DNA from: an uncultured Lachnospira sp.
GTDB lineage: Bacteria; Bacillota; Clostridia; Lachnospirales; Lachnospiraceae
Direction: 5' to 3'
DNA length: 64,000 bases
NCBI GenBank assembly: GCA_934343805.1
Contig: CAKRIN010000009.1
Span: 1 to 64,000, forward strand
Each line of letters opens with the position of its first letter. Positions within the stretch are counted from its first letter, which is position 1. The position numbers and the translations under genes were made by a program. The notes beneath the pieces are model-generated. The model was not told the origin of the DNA and searched no databases. It worked only from the letters and a program-made list of their open reading frames with translations. Below, piece after piece: positions 29,522-38,070 of the stretch.

Positions 29522-30493
29522 CTAAATAAGTCCAAAATTTCTTAATATAAATATCCATGCAGTAAGAGTCACACTTGAAAGCAATGTTGTAAGCACAACT
29601 ATGCTTGATGACAGCACCTCGTCATTGTCCATCCCTTTAGCCATAACAAAGCAGGTAACTGTAGATGGTGAAGCAAGCATAATAAGAATTGCCATAAGTT
29701 CCTGATTACGAAATCCCATTTTTACTGCTATAGGAAGAAATATTGCCGCAAGACCCACGAGTTTTAAAAATGTAGCAATAATCGTAGGTTTAATCTTCTT
29801 AATTGCCTTTTTTCCTTCAAATGATGCACCAATACATATAAGTGCAACAGGTGTAGCTGTCTGTGAAATATTATTAATCGTCTTATTAATAATTACCGGA
29901 TATCTTAATCCTGCAAGAGAAGATAAAAGGCCCAGCACAATTCCTATAATTATCGGATTAGTTACAATATTAAAGCACGCTTTTTTAATGTTTTCTTTCT
30001 TATCCGTAGATTGTTCTTCTGTGCTGCCATGACACTCAGGATGTGCCTTAAAGGTAAGCACTATTACCGAAAATATATTAAATAACGGAACCGCAGCAAC
30101 TATCATAAGAGGCGCCATTCCTGTACTCTGGTACATATTCTGTATGAATGCCATTCCAAGTATAGCCGCACTGCTTCTGAATGATGCCTGCACAAATGCA
30201 CCCTTCTGCGTATCATCCTTCATGAATATCTCTGTACATATCCATATTCCGCTAAACATTATAGTAGTAACAATCATGCAGTACAGTACGAACTTAGCAT
30301 CAAACTGTGATTTAAAATCTGCTGCAGCCAAATCCCTGAATAACAGAACTGGAAGTGCCACCTTAAATACATATTTATTAGCTACATTTGCAAAATGGTC
30401 ATCTATAACGCCAAGCTGCTTTATTACCCAGCCAATTATCATAACTAAGAATATTGGTACCGTTGCATTTATGCTATATAAGAAGCTGTCCAT
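29522..30493 (-). CDS. AEC-family (auxin efflux carrier-like) membrane transporter
   Basis: Integral membrane protein of 323 residues with about ten hydrophobic helices, resembling bacterial AEC transporters that carry malate, malonate or other organic anions. Recognisable segments are VFKVALPVLLFRDLA near the N-terminus and the conserved LASPSTVTCFVMAKGM near residue 275. A charged cytoplasmic loop (about 155-170, HGSTEEQSTDKKEN) splits the two halves. It follows thiD by 15 bases, so the two may be co-transcribed. The substrate is unknown. Confidence 0.85.
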   Translation of the reverse strand: MDSFLYSINATVPIFLVMIIGWVIKQLGVIDDHFANVANKYVFKVALPVLLFRDLAAADFKSQFDAKFVLYCMIVTTIMFSGIWICTEIFMKDDTQKGAFVQASFRSSAAILGMAFIQNMYQSTGMAPLMIVAAVPLFNIFSVIVLTFKAHPECHGSTEEQSTDKKENIKKACFNIVTNPIIIGIVLGLLSSLAGLRYPVIINKTINNISQTATPVALICIGASFEGKKAIKKIKPTIIATFLKLVGLAAIFLPIAVKMGFRNQELMAILIMLASPSTVTCFVMAKGMDNDEVLSSSIVVLTTLLSSVTLTAWIFILRNFGLI

Positions 30494-30508
30494 CTGTCTC
30501 TCCTTCCA

Positions 30509-31315
30509 CTACTTATTAATATTAAGCCAGTATGTATGATCAAGCGGACCGCTGCCGCTTCCAAGATTAAGTCCTGCTTTCAACGCACCTGTCAGGTACT
30601 CTTTAGCCGCCTTCACACTTTCTTCTATTGATAATCCCTGTGCAAGATTAGCTGCTATCGCTGATGATAATGTACAGCCTGTTCCATGTGTGTTAGGGTT
30701 ATCAATTCTTTCTCCATTAAGCCACACTATCCTGCCATCTACACACAGACAGTCATTAGCCGTATGGACTGCATGTCCGCCTTTTACTAAAACTGCCGCA
30801 TGTCCACCTTTTGCCTTCAAATCCTCATATATCTTTATTGCCGCTCTCTCCATCGACTCTGCACTGTCAACTGCCATCCCTGTAAGTACTTCTGTCTCTG
30901 GAATATTAGGTGTTATAACATCCGCAAGTACCATAAGCTGTTCTTTAAGAACCTCTGCCGCATCTTCCTTTATAAGTCTGCTTCCACTTGTTGATACCAT
31001 AACCGGATCAAGCACAATATTTTTTGCTTTATATGCAATCAATGTATCTGCTATTGTTTCTATAAGTTCCCTTGATGATACCATTCCTATCTTAACTGCA
31101 TCTGGATATATATCTGTAAATATCGCATCAAGTTGTGCCTTAAGAAATTCCTGTGAAGATTCTGATATTCCTGTAACCCCTAAAGTATTCTGTGCTGTAA
31201 GAGCTGTAATCGCTGACATTCCATATACCTTATGGGCTGCAAATGTTTTAAGATCTGCCTGTATTCCTGCTCCACCACTGCAATCGCTTCCTGCTATTGT
31301 TAATGCTGTATTCAT
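30509..31315 (-). CDS. thiD: Hydroxymethylpyrimidine/phosphomethylpyrimidine kinase
   Basis: Phosphorylates HMP and HMP-phosphate in thiamine synthesis or salvage; some relatives act on pyridoxine. The 268 residues show [20 protein letters not shown] at the N-terminus, [16 protein letters not shown]-like [18 protein letters not shown] and the anion-hole motif [13 protein letters not shown]. Length and motifs are canonical. No other thi genes and no TPP riboswitch are visible nearby. Upstream lies a palindromic repeat element and a tRNA-Leu on the same strand. Confidence 0.93.
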   Translation of the reverse strand: MNTALTIAGSDCSGGAGIQADLKTFAAHKVYGMSAITALTAQNTLGVTGISESSQEFLKAQLDAIFTDIYPDAVKIGMVSSRELIETIADTLIAYKAKNIVLDPVMVSTSGSRLIKEDAAEVLKEQLMVLADVITPNIPETEVLTGMAVDSAESMERAAIKIYEDLKAKGGHAAVLVKGGHAVHTANDCLCVDGRIVWLNGERIDNPNTHGTGCTLSSAIAANLAQGLSIEESVKAAKEYLTGALKAGLNLGSGSGPLDHTYWLNINK

Positions 31316-31335
31316 ACAATTTCCTTTCTACATCT

Positions 31336-31490
31336 ATTCTCATCGCTGCCCGCAATCTTTGTTGCGGGCAGCTCATATGCCAGAACTTCGTTCCGGCATT
31401 GTCGCGGCGCTCCTCGAGAATATATATAAAGTTCTCAATTCGCGCAAGCACGACTGTGAACTTTATATGTATTCTCTCATCGCTGCCCGC
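31336..31490. repeat. Palindromic repeat element, family 2, copy A
   Basis: Order of parts: TCATCGCTGCCCGC, a CTGCCCGC/GCGGGCAG hairpin, a TTCG hairpin (GCCAGAA-CTTCG-TTCCGGC), the segment TTGTCGCGGCGCTCCTCGA, then a long palindrome (31415-31475) in which GAGAATATATATAAAGTTC pairs with GAACTTTATATGTATTCTC around the loop TCGCGCAAGCACGA, and TCATCGCTGCCCGC again at the end. The same layout recurs at 62024-62216 with different arm sequence. Confidence 0.8.
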
Positions 31491-31525
31491 ACAAAAAAAG
31501 CACCGAGGTTACCTCGGTGCTTTTA
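31491..31525 (-). terminator. Terminator of tRNA-Leu(AAG)
   Basis: Minus strand AAAAGCACCGAGGT pairs with ACCTCGGTGC and runs into TTTTTTT, immediately after the tRNA 3' end. Confidence 0.92.
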
Positions 31526-31526
31526 G

Positions 31527-31611
31527 TGCAGTCGGCGGGACTTGAACCCGCACCCAAGCAATATGGACTAGATCCTTAGTCTAGCGCGTATGCCAATTCC
31601 GCCACGACTGC
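31527..31611 (-). tRNA. tRNA-Leu, anticodon AAG
   Basis: The 85-base class II tRNA has acceptor GCAGTCG/CGACTGC with discriminator A, D stem GCG/CGC, anticodon stem CTAGA/TCTAG around the loop CTAAGGA (anticodon AAG, U33, G37), a long variable arm and T arm GCGGG-TTCAAGT-CCCGC. CCA is not encoded. An A34 leucine tRNA would need deamination to inosine by TadA to read CUC, so this is unusual for a bacterium. It has its own promoter and terminator. Confidence 0.95.
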
Positions 31612-31654
31612 TTGTTTTGTTTTCTGTCGCTTGCTGTTCGCTGACGACTTGATT

Positions 31655-31683
31655 ATATTATCATCTTACCAGAATATTGTCAA
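31655..31683 (-). promoter_or_regulatory. Promoter of tRNA-Leu(AAG)
   Basis: Minus strand TTGACA (31683-31678), 17-base spacer, TAATAT (31660-31655), about 45 bases before the tRNA 5' end. It is divergent from the promoter of the other tRNA-Leu. Confidence 0.8.
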
Positions 31684-31730
31684 CAACTTTTTTAAAAAAT
31701 TTTCAACAAAATAAATTTGAATTATTTATA

Positions 31731-31759
31731 TTGACACATTCTAAAATCTCTTATAAAAT
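31731..31759 (+). promoter_or_regulatory. Promoter of tRNA-Leu(CAG)
   Basis: TTGACA at 31731, 17-base spacer, TAAAAT at 31754, about 50 bases before the tRNA 5' end. Confidence 0.75.
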
Positions 31760-31809
31760 ATCAATGTTGTGTAGCTTGCATTAAGTCCGCTACGCATTAT
31801 ATTATATAT

Positions 31810-31892
31810 GCAGAAGTGTCGGAATGGCAGACGAGCAAGATTCAGATTCTTGTGCGGGTTACCGCGTGTGGGTTCAAGTCCCATCTTCTGCA
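31810..31892 (+). tRNA. tRNA-Leu, anticodon CAG
   Basis: The 83-base class II tRNA has acceptor GCAGAAG/CTTCTGC with discriminator A, anticodon stem CAAGA/TCTTG around the loop TTCAGAT (anticodon CAG), a long variable arm with GCGGG-TTA-CCGCG, and a T arm with loop TTCAAGT. CCA is not encoded. It reads CUG codons. Confidence 0.95.
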
Positions 31893-31898
31893 CTGATT

Positions 31899-31962
31899 TT
31901 AAAGGGGCTGTCGCTTTAACGATTGAAAATTCATTCTTAGTGCGACATCCCCTTCTTTTTGT
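31899..31962 (+). terminator. Terminator of tRNA-Leu(CAG)
   Basis: AAGGGGCTGTCGC pairs with GCGACATCCCCTT across a loop of about 28 bases, followed by CTTTTT. It also overlaps the end of the opposite Rpn gene. Confidence 0.8.
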
Positions 31963-31996
31963 ATCTTTGTTACACTGCCTTAAAACATCATAAATA

Positions 31997-33196
31997 TCAT
32001 TTCCGTTCTTGCAACATTTTCTTTAATCTTGCAATTTCCGCCTCCTTTTCATCAGACAATACTTTCAAAGCATTTACCTCTGCCTGCAGTCCCTTATTAT
32101 GTTCTGTCAGTTTCTCTTTCTGCACCTCAAGCTCCTCATTCTGCTCGGTCAGCTTCTCTTTCTGCACCTCAAGCTCCTCATTCTGTTCTGTCAGTTTCTC
32201 TTTCTGCACCTGTAAAGCATCCATCTCATCCTTCATTCTGTCAACCATCAGCTCTGCTGTATTCCTGTCCAATATTCTCAACGCCTCTGAAAACATATTG
32301 AGTACCTCCTTTGGTTTCTCCAAATACTCATTAATATCATGACGCACCGACTCCAGGTCGGGAAATATCTCTATCAGCCTTTCTATCTCCTGCGGTGTTT
32401 CAGCTACAAATAACGACAGATACTTCAGCCTGTCTTTCTTCATCTTTTCAGAGACAATTTCATCATTATACTGTGATCTGTCATAATCATAGTCCGTTAA
32501 CTCAGTACGCCCTTCTATGATATCAGAATATCTATATTCCCTGAATGTGTCAAGGCTTACCAGCACGAAATCCTGCAAAAGATCTATCCTGATTCCTGTA
32601 TTAAATTTCGTCTTTCCAACATGAAAATACAGTTTCTTATCAGCCTCACTGATAAGGCTTTTATTGCTGTCCTCGAACAATATAATTGTATGCACCTTTC
32701 GCATATCTTTATAAGAAGGCTTTGAAGATCTATTTCTTAAATTCTTATTCTTTCCAGTAACCGCCTTGTACTGACGTAATACAAGATCTGCTGAATAACA
32801 TGATATTCTCTCTGCCTGAAAATCATAAGAAATCTTCTGAATTTCAATATTAGCGATACTTCCATCAGCCATCATCACAACCATATCCATAATAATCATT
32901 ACTCCAAGAAATTGTGAGTCTTCGTTAGGAAACACCTCAAGAACTGTAACATTCTGTCCTAACAGACAACTTATCAGTTCCGATAACCTATCCCTTCTCT
33001 CTACTGGATTAAATATTTTCTTAAAAAATGGATCATACAATAACGGCAGCGACTTCTTCCCTTTAAGAAAATCCTCATATCTCTGAACCCATTGCTCATT
33101 CTCCTTAAGATACCGATATGCACTTAAACACATAGAATCCCCATTCATCTCATTCAAGGCTTTATCATAATAATTTATCTTTTCGTTAACCTCCAT
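31997..33196 (-). CDS. Rpn-family PD-(D/E)XK nuclease/transposase-like protein
   Basis: Member of the Rpn/YhgA-like family: DNA endonucleases that promote RecA-independent recombination in E. coli, with some homologues implicated in phage defence. The nuclease fold occupies about residues 45-270, with LYDPFFKKIF at its start and the catalytic-core segment NIEIQKISYDFQAERISCYS (E and Q of the ExK-like strand). The C-terminal third is a coiled coil containing a 14-residue repeat, LEVQKEKLTEQNEE, in about three near-identical copies (encoded near 32100-32220). Length is 399 residues. It stands alone beside two tRNA genes. Activity is inferred only from family. Confidence 0.85.
   Translation of the reverse strand: MEVNEKINYYDKALNEMNGDSMCLSAYRYLKENEQWVQRYEDFLKGKKSLPLLYDPFFKKIFNPVERRDRLSELISCLLGQNVTVLEVFPNEDSQFLGVMIIMDMVVMMADGSIANIEIQKISYDFQAERISCYSADLVLRQYKAVTGKNKNLRNRSSKPSYKDMRKVHTIILFEDSNKSLISEADKKLYFHVGKTKFNTGIRIDLLQDFVLVSLDTFREYRYSDIIEGRTELTDYDYDRSQYNDEIVSEKMKKDRLKYLSLFVAETPQEIERLIEIFPDLESVRHDINEYLEKPKEVLNMFSEALRILDRNTAELMVDRMKDEMDALQVQKEKLTEQNEELEVQKEKLTEQNEELEVQKEKLTEHNKGLQAEVNALKVLSDEKEAEIARLKKMLQERK
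32097..32222 (-). repeat. In-frame 42-bp tandem repeats in Rpn gene
   Basis: About three copies of a 42-base unit (plus-strand motif CTTTCTGCACCTCAAGCTCC) encode the 14-residue coiled-coil repeat LEVQKEKLTEQNEE. The copies differ by only a few bases, so recent expansion or contraction in frame is likely. Confidence 0.85.
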
Positions 33197-33334
33197 AAAA
33201 TACCATCCGACATCGGTTTTACCCCTTCTTTGCTTTACAAATATGCATATTAGTATATTTATAGTAACATATAAACACTACATTGTAAATATATAATATT
33301 TTTTTAATATATTTGTATCAATTAAAAGGCTATA

Positions 33335-33404
33335 AAAAAGATGCCGTTTGATTAATGGGGAGCAGAAAATACACTAACACCCCGCAATCAACGACATCTT
33401 TATT
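33335..33404. terminator. Bidirectional terminator between floA operon and Rpn gene
   Basis: AAAGATGCCGTTTGATT pairs with AATCAACGACATCTTT around a GGGG/CCCC-containing inner stem, with T-rich tracts on both sides. On the minus strand it follows the floA-associated gene. Confidence 0.8.
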
Positions 33405-33421
33405 CTTTATATAACTCTTCT

Positions 33422-34042
33422 TTATATTACTTTTCTTTTTAATATTTCCTGCATAACAAAAGCCTTACGCATCTCATTCGTATCAAACTTCAGTTCATCA
33501 GCAATGCTTTTTCCTGATGTCTGGTTCTGCGGAACAATCTCATCATTATATTCATGCCCACAATCATACTGTGTAAATGTATGGCCACCAGACATATCAG
33601 AATATACACCTGTACTTCCTGCCTGCATAACAGGAGAATGGAATTCTGCTTTATCAAGTGTCTTCATAACCGGGGCAGCATTATCAGCTGCTGACGGAGG
33701 TGCAATATACTGTGGCAGAGGTGCTTGTGCAGCCTTAACCGATTCATTCTGAAAATTATTTCTCTTTCGGATCTGTTGCTTCAAATCCGCAACCTCCCCA
33801 GCAGACATCTTTTCATTGCCTTTGAATGTATTAACCTTGTACGGCTGACTCTGAACCTGATTAGCAGTACGCGCCTCCATATTTACTCCATGACTAAGTG
33901 AACCTTTGTCAGAATTAACATTGCGAACCTGCTGCATATTTTCCTGATGCTCTTTGACACGCTCCTTCTGCATCTTCTTGGCTTTTCTTATATTTGATGC
34001 AATTATAACACCAAATACTGCCCAAACAATTAATATCTCCAT
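33422..34042 (-). CDS. Membrane-anchored protein of unknown function, downstream of floA
   Basis: I do not recognise this gene. The 206 residues begin with one hydrophobic helix (about 3-17, MEILIVWAVFGVIIASNIR) followed by a basic stretch rich in K, E and Q, then a long low-complexity, probably disordered region. The final ~40 residues (DELKFDTNEMRKAFVMQEIL) look like a conserved helical tail. AGGAA precedes the ATG. It begins about 40 bases after floA on the same strand and may be a membrane partner of flotillin domains, but that is only inferred from position. Confidence 0.7.
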   Translation of the reverse strand: MEILIVWAVFGVIIASNIRKAKKMQKERVKEHQENMQQVRNVNSDKGSLSHGVNMEARTANQVQSQPYKVNTFKGNEKMSAGEVADLKQQIRKRNNFQNESVKAAQAPLPQYIAPPSAADNAAPVMKTLDKAEFHSPVMQAGSTGVYSDMSGGHTFTQYDCGHEYNDEIVPQNQTSGKSIADELKFDTNEMRKAFVMQEILKRKVI

Positions 34043-34084
34043 ATATTATATTCCTGCTTTCCCACATGAATACAGCAAATTCAA

Positions 34085-35035
34085 TTAAATAGTTGCTGGT
34101 TTCTCTGTGTCTCCGGCAATTGACTGTCTCATCTTAGTATCAGCTTTTAAGTTCTGAAGATCATAGTAATCCTTAAATCCCATTCTTCCTGATCTTAACG
34201 CTTCTGCTAATGCCTTAGGCACCTCTGCTTCTGCAGCAACTACGCTTGCTTTCATTTCCTGTTCAAGAGCAACAGCGGCTGCTCTTCTTTCCTCTGCCTT
34301 AGCCTGTGCAATATTCTTGTCAGCCTCAGCCTGAAGACTCTGAAGATGTGCACCAATATTTCTTCCGATATCAACATCTGCAATATCAATAGAAAGAATC
34401 TGGAATGCTGTTCCAACATCAAGACCTTTCTGCAAAATAGCCTTGGATATAGAGTCTGGATTCTCAAGCACGCTCTTATGTGAATCTGCAGAACCAACTG
34501 TCGTAACAATACCCTCACCAACTCTGGCAATTACAGTAGCTTCTCCTGCTCCACCAACTAACTGGTTAATATTAGTTCTTACAGTAACTCTTGCCTTAAC
34601 TAAAAGCTCGATACCATCTTTTGCAACTGCTGAGATATTAGGTGTCTCAATAACCTTAGGATTAACACTCATTCTTACCGCTTCAAGAACATCTCGTCCT
34701 GCAAGGTCGATAGCAGCTGCCATCTCAAAAGGAATATTCATTCCCGCCCTGCTTGATGCAATTAATGCATTAACAACAGCATCAACATGACCACCAGCCA
34801 TATAATGTGACTCAAGCTGGTTAGTATTAAGCTGTAATCCGGCTTTTCTTGCCTGAATGAGAGGAAGTACAATTCTTGCTGGTGGAACTTTTCTAAGTCT
34901 CATACCGATAAGAGTTCCTATTCCAACATGGCTTCCTGATGCTAATGCTGTAAGCCATAGTCTCATTGGTACAAATGTAAATAAAATAATCAGTAGTATA
35001 ATAACTACAATTGGAATAATTGGAATGTAAGTCAT
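34085..35035 (-). CDS. floA: Flotillin-like protein FloA
   Basis: Membrane scaffold protein organising functional microdomains. The 316 residues open with a membrane hairpin (about 5-27), then an SPFH/band 7 domain (about 110-230, [20 protein letters not shown] split over the core) and an alanine- and glutamate-rich helical tail ([15 protein letters not shown]). It matches Bacillus FloA (YqfA) in length and in the segment [21 protein letters not shown] precedes the ATG. The NfeD partner usually found upstream is not present. Confidence 0.93.
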   Translation of the reverse strand: MTYIPIIPIVVIILLIILFTFVPMRLWLTALASGSHVGIGTLIGMRLRKVPPARIVLPLIQARKAGLQLNTNQLESHYMAGGHVDAVVNALIASSRAGMNIPFEMAAAIDLAGRDVLEAVRMSVNPKVIETPNISAVAKDGIELLVKARVTVRTNINQLVGGAGEATVIARVGEGIVTTVGSADSHKSVLENPDSISKAILQKGLDVGTAFQILSIDIADVDIGRNIGAHLQSLQAEADKNIAQAKAEERRAAAVALEQEMKASVVAAEAEVPKALAEALRSGRMGFKDYYDLQNLKADTKMRQSIAGDTEKPATI

Positions 35036-35137
35036 AGCTTATCCCCCTTCATATGTTTGATTTTCAAATATATTATTACATATAATGATAAATTTTACCA
35101 CATTTATATAGAATGATTTTTCATAATCTGTTATGAT

Positions 35138-35165
35138 ATTGATTAATCGATAATTATTTATCAAT
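35138..35165. promoter_or_regulatory. Inverted repeat upstream of [FeFe] hydrogenase gene
   Basis: ATTGAT at 35138 and ATCAAT at 35160 form an inverted pair just before the ribosome binding site, in a strongly AT-rich region. It could be an operator for a redox regulator, but it does not match the Rex consensus well. Confidence 0.35.
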
Positions 35166-35186
35166 CAGCACAAAGGAGGATTTAAT

Positions 35187-36656
35187 ATGTTATCTAATGA
35201 TGCTACCATTCTTAACATCAAGCATGAAATCCTGTATGAAGTTGCCAAGCTGGCTTATGCAGGAAAGTTTGAAGAAGAAAAGGATGAACTTGCTTATAAA
35301 ATGTTTCCTGGTCCAAAGGCCAGATTCCGTTGCTGTGTATACAAAGAAAGAGAAATAGCAAGGCAAAGAATCCGTCTTGCTGAAGGCAAATGCCCAACAG
35401 AAAGTAATCGTTCAGGAGCTGATAATATTATTCAGGTAATTGAAGCAGCCTGTGCCGACTGTCCGCTTTCCCATTATATAGTAACCGATAACTGCAGAAA
35501 ATGTATGATGAAAGCATGCCAGCAGGCATGTAAGTTCGGAGCTGTCAGTATGACAAGAGACAGGGCTTACATAGACCCTGACAAGTGTAAAGAATGTGGA
35601 ATGTGCGCTAAAGCCTGTCCATACAATGCCATTGCTGATCTTATAAGGCCTTGCAAGAAAATCTGTCCTGCCAATGCTATCACAATGGACGAGAATGGCA
35701 TCTGTGAAATAGATGAAAGCAAATGCATCCAGTGTGGCCAGTGCATACATGCCTGTCCATTTGGTGCAATCGGTTCAAAAACTGATATTGTTGATGTAAT
35801 AAATGCAATTACAACAGGCAAAAAGGTTGTTGCCATGGTAGCTCCTGCAGTAGAAGGACAATTTGGCGACACAATAACTATGAGCAGCATCCGTACAGCT
35901 TGCAAGAAATTAGGATTTACAGATATGTACGAAGTTGGACTTGGCGGAGACCTGACTGCACAGTCAGAAGCTGAAGAATGGCTTGAGGCATCTAATGAAG
36001 GCAAAAAGCTGACAACATCCTGCTGTCCTGCATTTGTAAGTCTTATAAAGTCTCAATATCCTGAACTTGCAGACAACATATCAACAACGATTTCACCAAT
36101 GTTTGCACTGTCAAGACTTCTTAAATCAGAAGATCAGGATGTGATAACTGTATTTATCGGACCATGCATTGCCAAGAAGCATGAAAAGCAGGAATACAAG
36201 GGACAGGGCAATGCTGATTATGTACTTACAATAGGTGAATTCAGAGCCATGATGAGAGCAAAAGAAGTCATTCTTGAACCTGAGGAAAGCAATGACCAGC
36301 AGGCAAGTATATATGGTAAGCGTTTTGGCAATGGTGGAGGTGTTACTGCTGCTGTTGCAGAGTGTATGCGTGAAGCAGGTGTAGATCCTGACAAATTCAA
36401 CGTCGAAAAGTGTTCAGGAGCCGTTGAATGCAAGAAAGCCCTTACACTCCTCAAAGCTGGTAAACTCCCTGCAGACTTCATTGAAGGCATGATATGTGAA
36501 GGAGGATGCGTAGGCGGACCTAGCCGTCATATGAATGGCAAGAACCCTGTTCTTGCTGCCAAAGATCGTGATAAATTGCTCGCCCAGGCAGACGACCGCA
36601 ATGTATCCGATAACTTAAGCAAATATGATCTCACAGCATTTTCAATGCATCATTAA
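35187..36656 (+). CDS. Monomeric [FeFe] hydrogenase with ferredoxin-like clusters
   Basis: Predicted to evolve or oxidise hydrogen using ferredoxin. The N-terminal half holds several [4Fe-4S] motifs (CRKCMMKACQQAC, CKECGMCAKACP, CIQCGQCIHACP; about residues 105-195). The H-cluster domain has TSCCPAF (L1), GPCIAKKHE (L2) and EGMICEGGCVGGP (L3). L1 ends in F rather than W and L2 begins GPC rather than MPC, which recalls group B enzymes of gut Firmicutes. It has 489 residues, AGGAGG before the ATG and a terminator after. No maturases (HydE, HydF, HydG) are in the window. Confidence 0.9.
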   Translation: MLSNDATILNIKHEILYEVAKLAYAGKFEEEKDELAYKMFPGPKARFRCCVYKEREIARQRIRLAEGKCPTESNRSGADNIIQVIEAACADCPLSHYIVTDNCRKCMMKACQQACKFGAVSMTRDRAYIDPDKCKECGMCAKACPYNAIADLIRPCKKICPANAITMDENGICEIDESKCIQCGQCIHACPFGAIGSKTDIVDVINAITTGKKVVAMVAPAVEGQFGDTITMSSIRTACKKLGFTDMYEVGLGGDLTAQSEAEEWLEASNEGKKLTTSCCPAFVSLIKSQYPELADNISTTISPMFALSRLLKSEDQDVITVFIGPCIAKKHEKQEYKGQGNADYVLTIGEFRAMMRAKEVILEPEESNDQQASIYGKRFGNGGGVTAAVAECMREAGVDPDKFNVEKCSGAVECKKALTLLKAGKLPADFIEGMICEGGCVGGPSRHMNGKNPVLAAKDRDKLLAQADDRNVSDNLSKYDLTAFSMHH

Positions 36657-36657
36657 T

Positions 36658-36726
36658 AAAAAAGAACAGTCTGAATTGCAGCTTTGAAGAAATTCTCCAG
36701 CTAACGCTCTCAGACTGTTCTTTTTA
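36658..36726. terminator. Bidirectional terminator after hydrogenase gene
   Basis: AAAAAGAACAGTCTGA pairs with TCAGACTGTTCTTTTT at the two ends of a 69-base inverted structure separating the convergent hydrogenase and ABC operon. Confidence 0.9.
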
Positions 36727-36728
36727 TA

Positions 36729-37304
36729 TTATAATTCAATTATATTATCTGCAAAATAATCTCTTTCACTGGTATCATGAGTTGTAAGCACCATTGTTTT
36801 TCCATTAAGCACTTTTTTCAGATATTTCATGACCATCTCTTTGCAATCCTTATCAAGCCCTGTAAATGGTTCATCCATAAGAAACATATCAGCATCAGAC
36901 ATAACAGCCCTTGCAATTGCCACTCTCCGTTTCATGCCTCCACTTAACTCACTCGCCCTCTTATATATTGCATTGTCTAGTCCAAGCTCTGTCAGACACT
37001 CTTCACATTTTCTTCTATCTGCCTTTTTGTTTGTGCCATGTCTTATCACCAGCATAACATTATCAATAGCAGTCAGATTATCACACAGCCTGTCTTCCTG
37101 AAACACATAAGAAACCTTCTGTGATTTTCTATCCTCAAATGTACATTTATATTCTTCAAGTCCTGCCAGTATACGAAGCAGTGTTGTCTTTCCACAGCCT
37201 GATGCACCAGTAATCACAGTACACTTACCATCTTGTATATCAAGATCGTAATTATCAAAAATAATATTATCGCCAAAAGATTTACATAATCCTTCTATTC
37301 TCAT
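36729..37304 (-). CDS. ABC importer ATPase, short NitT/TauT type
   Basis: ATPase of the importer formed with the next two upstream genes. At 191 residues it is shorter than the usual 240-260 but has Walker A GASGCGKTTLLR, Q-loop VFQEDRLCDNL, signature LSGGMKRRVAIARAV, Walker B MFLMDEPFTGLD and the H-loop TTHD, so it looks functional. I use ATG 37304, with GGAGG five bases before it; the longer frame begins at a GTG inside that site. It overlaps the permease gene by 23 bases. Confidence 0.9.
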   Translation of the reverse strand: MRIEGLCKSFGDNIIFDNYDLDIQDGKCTVITGASGCGKTTLLRILAGLEEYKCTFEDRKSQKVSYVFQEDRLCDNLTAIDNVMLVIRHGTNKKADRRKCEECLTELGLDNAIYKRASELSGGMKRRVAIARAVMSDADMFLMDEPFTGLDKDCKEMVMKYLKKVLNGKTMVLTTHDTSERDYFADNIIEL

Positions 37305-38070
37305 TAGATCCTCCACCCGGAAGTCTTTTCAGCACCAATACAACGAGTTTTTCAAACACAATGCTCAAGACTACAATTATAACAGTCCATGCAAACAGAT
37401 CATCTGTATCCAGATATATCTTAGACATATACAGCATCTGACCTATAGAAGCTGTCGGCAGGCCGATAATTTCTGCTGCAACTCCCGCTTTCCATGCCAT
37501 TGCACATGACACCTTCCCAGCCGAAACAATATAAGGAGATACCTGTGGCAACACAATGAAGCGTATCCTTTTCCACCAGGAAACCCTGAATACATAAGCC
37601 ATTTCCTGTAACTCCCTGTTAATTCCAGATAGTCCCGTCAGAGTATTCTGATATATAACAGGAAGAACTATAAGAAACGAAATAAAAACAGAAAGATTCT
37701 TAGAAGTAAACCATATCAGGCATATAACCACAAAGGAAGCCACAGGAACAGCCTTAATAGACATCATCCATGGCCACAACAGATACTCGACCAGTTTAAA
37801 TCTGTATGCTGCAACAGCAAGAATTATCCCCGTTGCAAACCCCAACAGAAAGCCTGCAACAATATGATGCATTGTAAACCATATCGTTCCCATAAATCCT
37901 GGTTCTTTCCATATAGTAAACAATCTTCTGACAACTTCCACAGGAGTAACAATAATAATCTTCTGGTCAATTCTTAAAGCAACCAGCTCCCACACAAGAA
38001 GTGCCAGCATCACTGCCAGCACTTTCCATATAACATTTGTCACATTATTTTTTTTATTATTCATATTCAT
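37282..38070 (-). CDS. ABC importer permease, NitT/TauT (SsuC-like) type
   Basis: Membrane permease of about 262 residues with six predicted helices and the EAA-like loop MAYVFRVSWWKRIRFIVLP (about 165-185), resembling SsuC/TauC/NrtB. It overlaps both the receptor gene (by about 14 bases) and the ATPase gene. I prefer the ATG at 38070, just before the receptor stop; the ribosome binding site is weak, which suggests translational coupling. The substrate cannot be told. Confidence 0.88.
   Translation of the reverse strand: MNMNNKKNNVTNVIWKVLAVMLALLVWELVALRIDQKIIIVTPVEVVRRLFTIWKEPGFMGTIWFTMHHIVAGFLLGFATGIILAVAAYRFKLVEYLLWPWMMSIKAVPVASFVVICLIWFTSKNLSVFISFLIVLPVIYQNTLTGLSGINRELQEMAYVFRVSWWKRIRFIVLPQVSPYIVSAGKVSCAMAWKAGVAAEIIGLPTASIGQMLYMSKIYLDTDDLFAWTVIIVVLSIVFEKLVVLVLKRLPGGGSNENRRIM

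Noticed and set aside
30690-31526. 278-residue plus-strand frame opposite thiD
   Set aside because: Antisense shadow of thiD that runs on through a palindromic repeat element and into the tRNA terminator; not a plausible protein.
31316-31526. TPP riboswitch upstream of thiD
   Set aside because: The conserved CTGAGA and related thi-box segments are absent. The region is a palindromic repeat element and a tRNA terminator.
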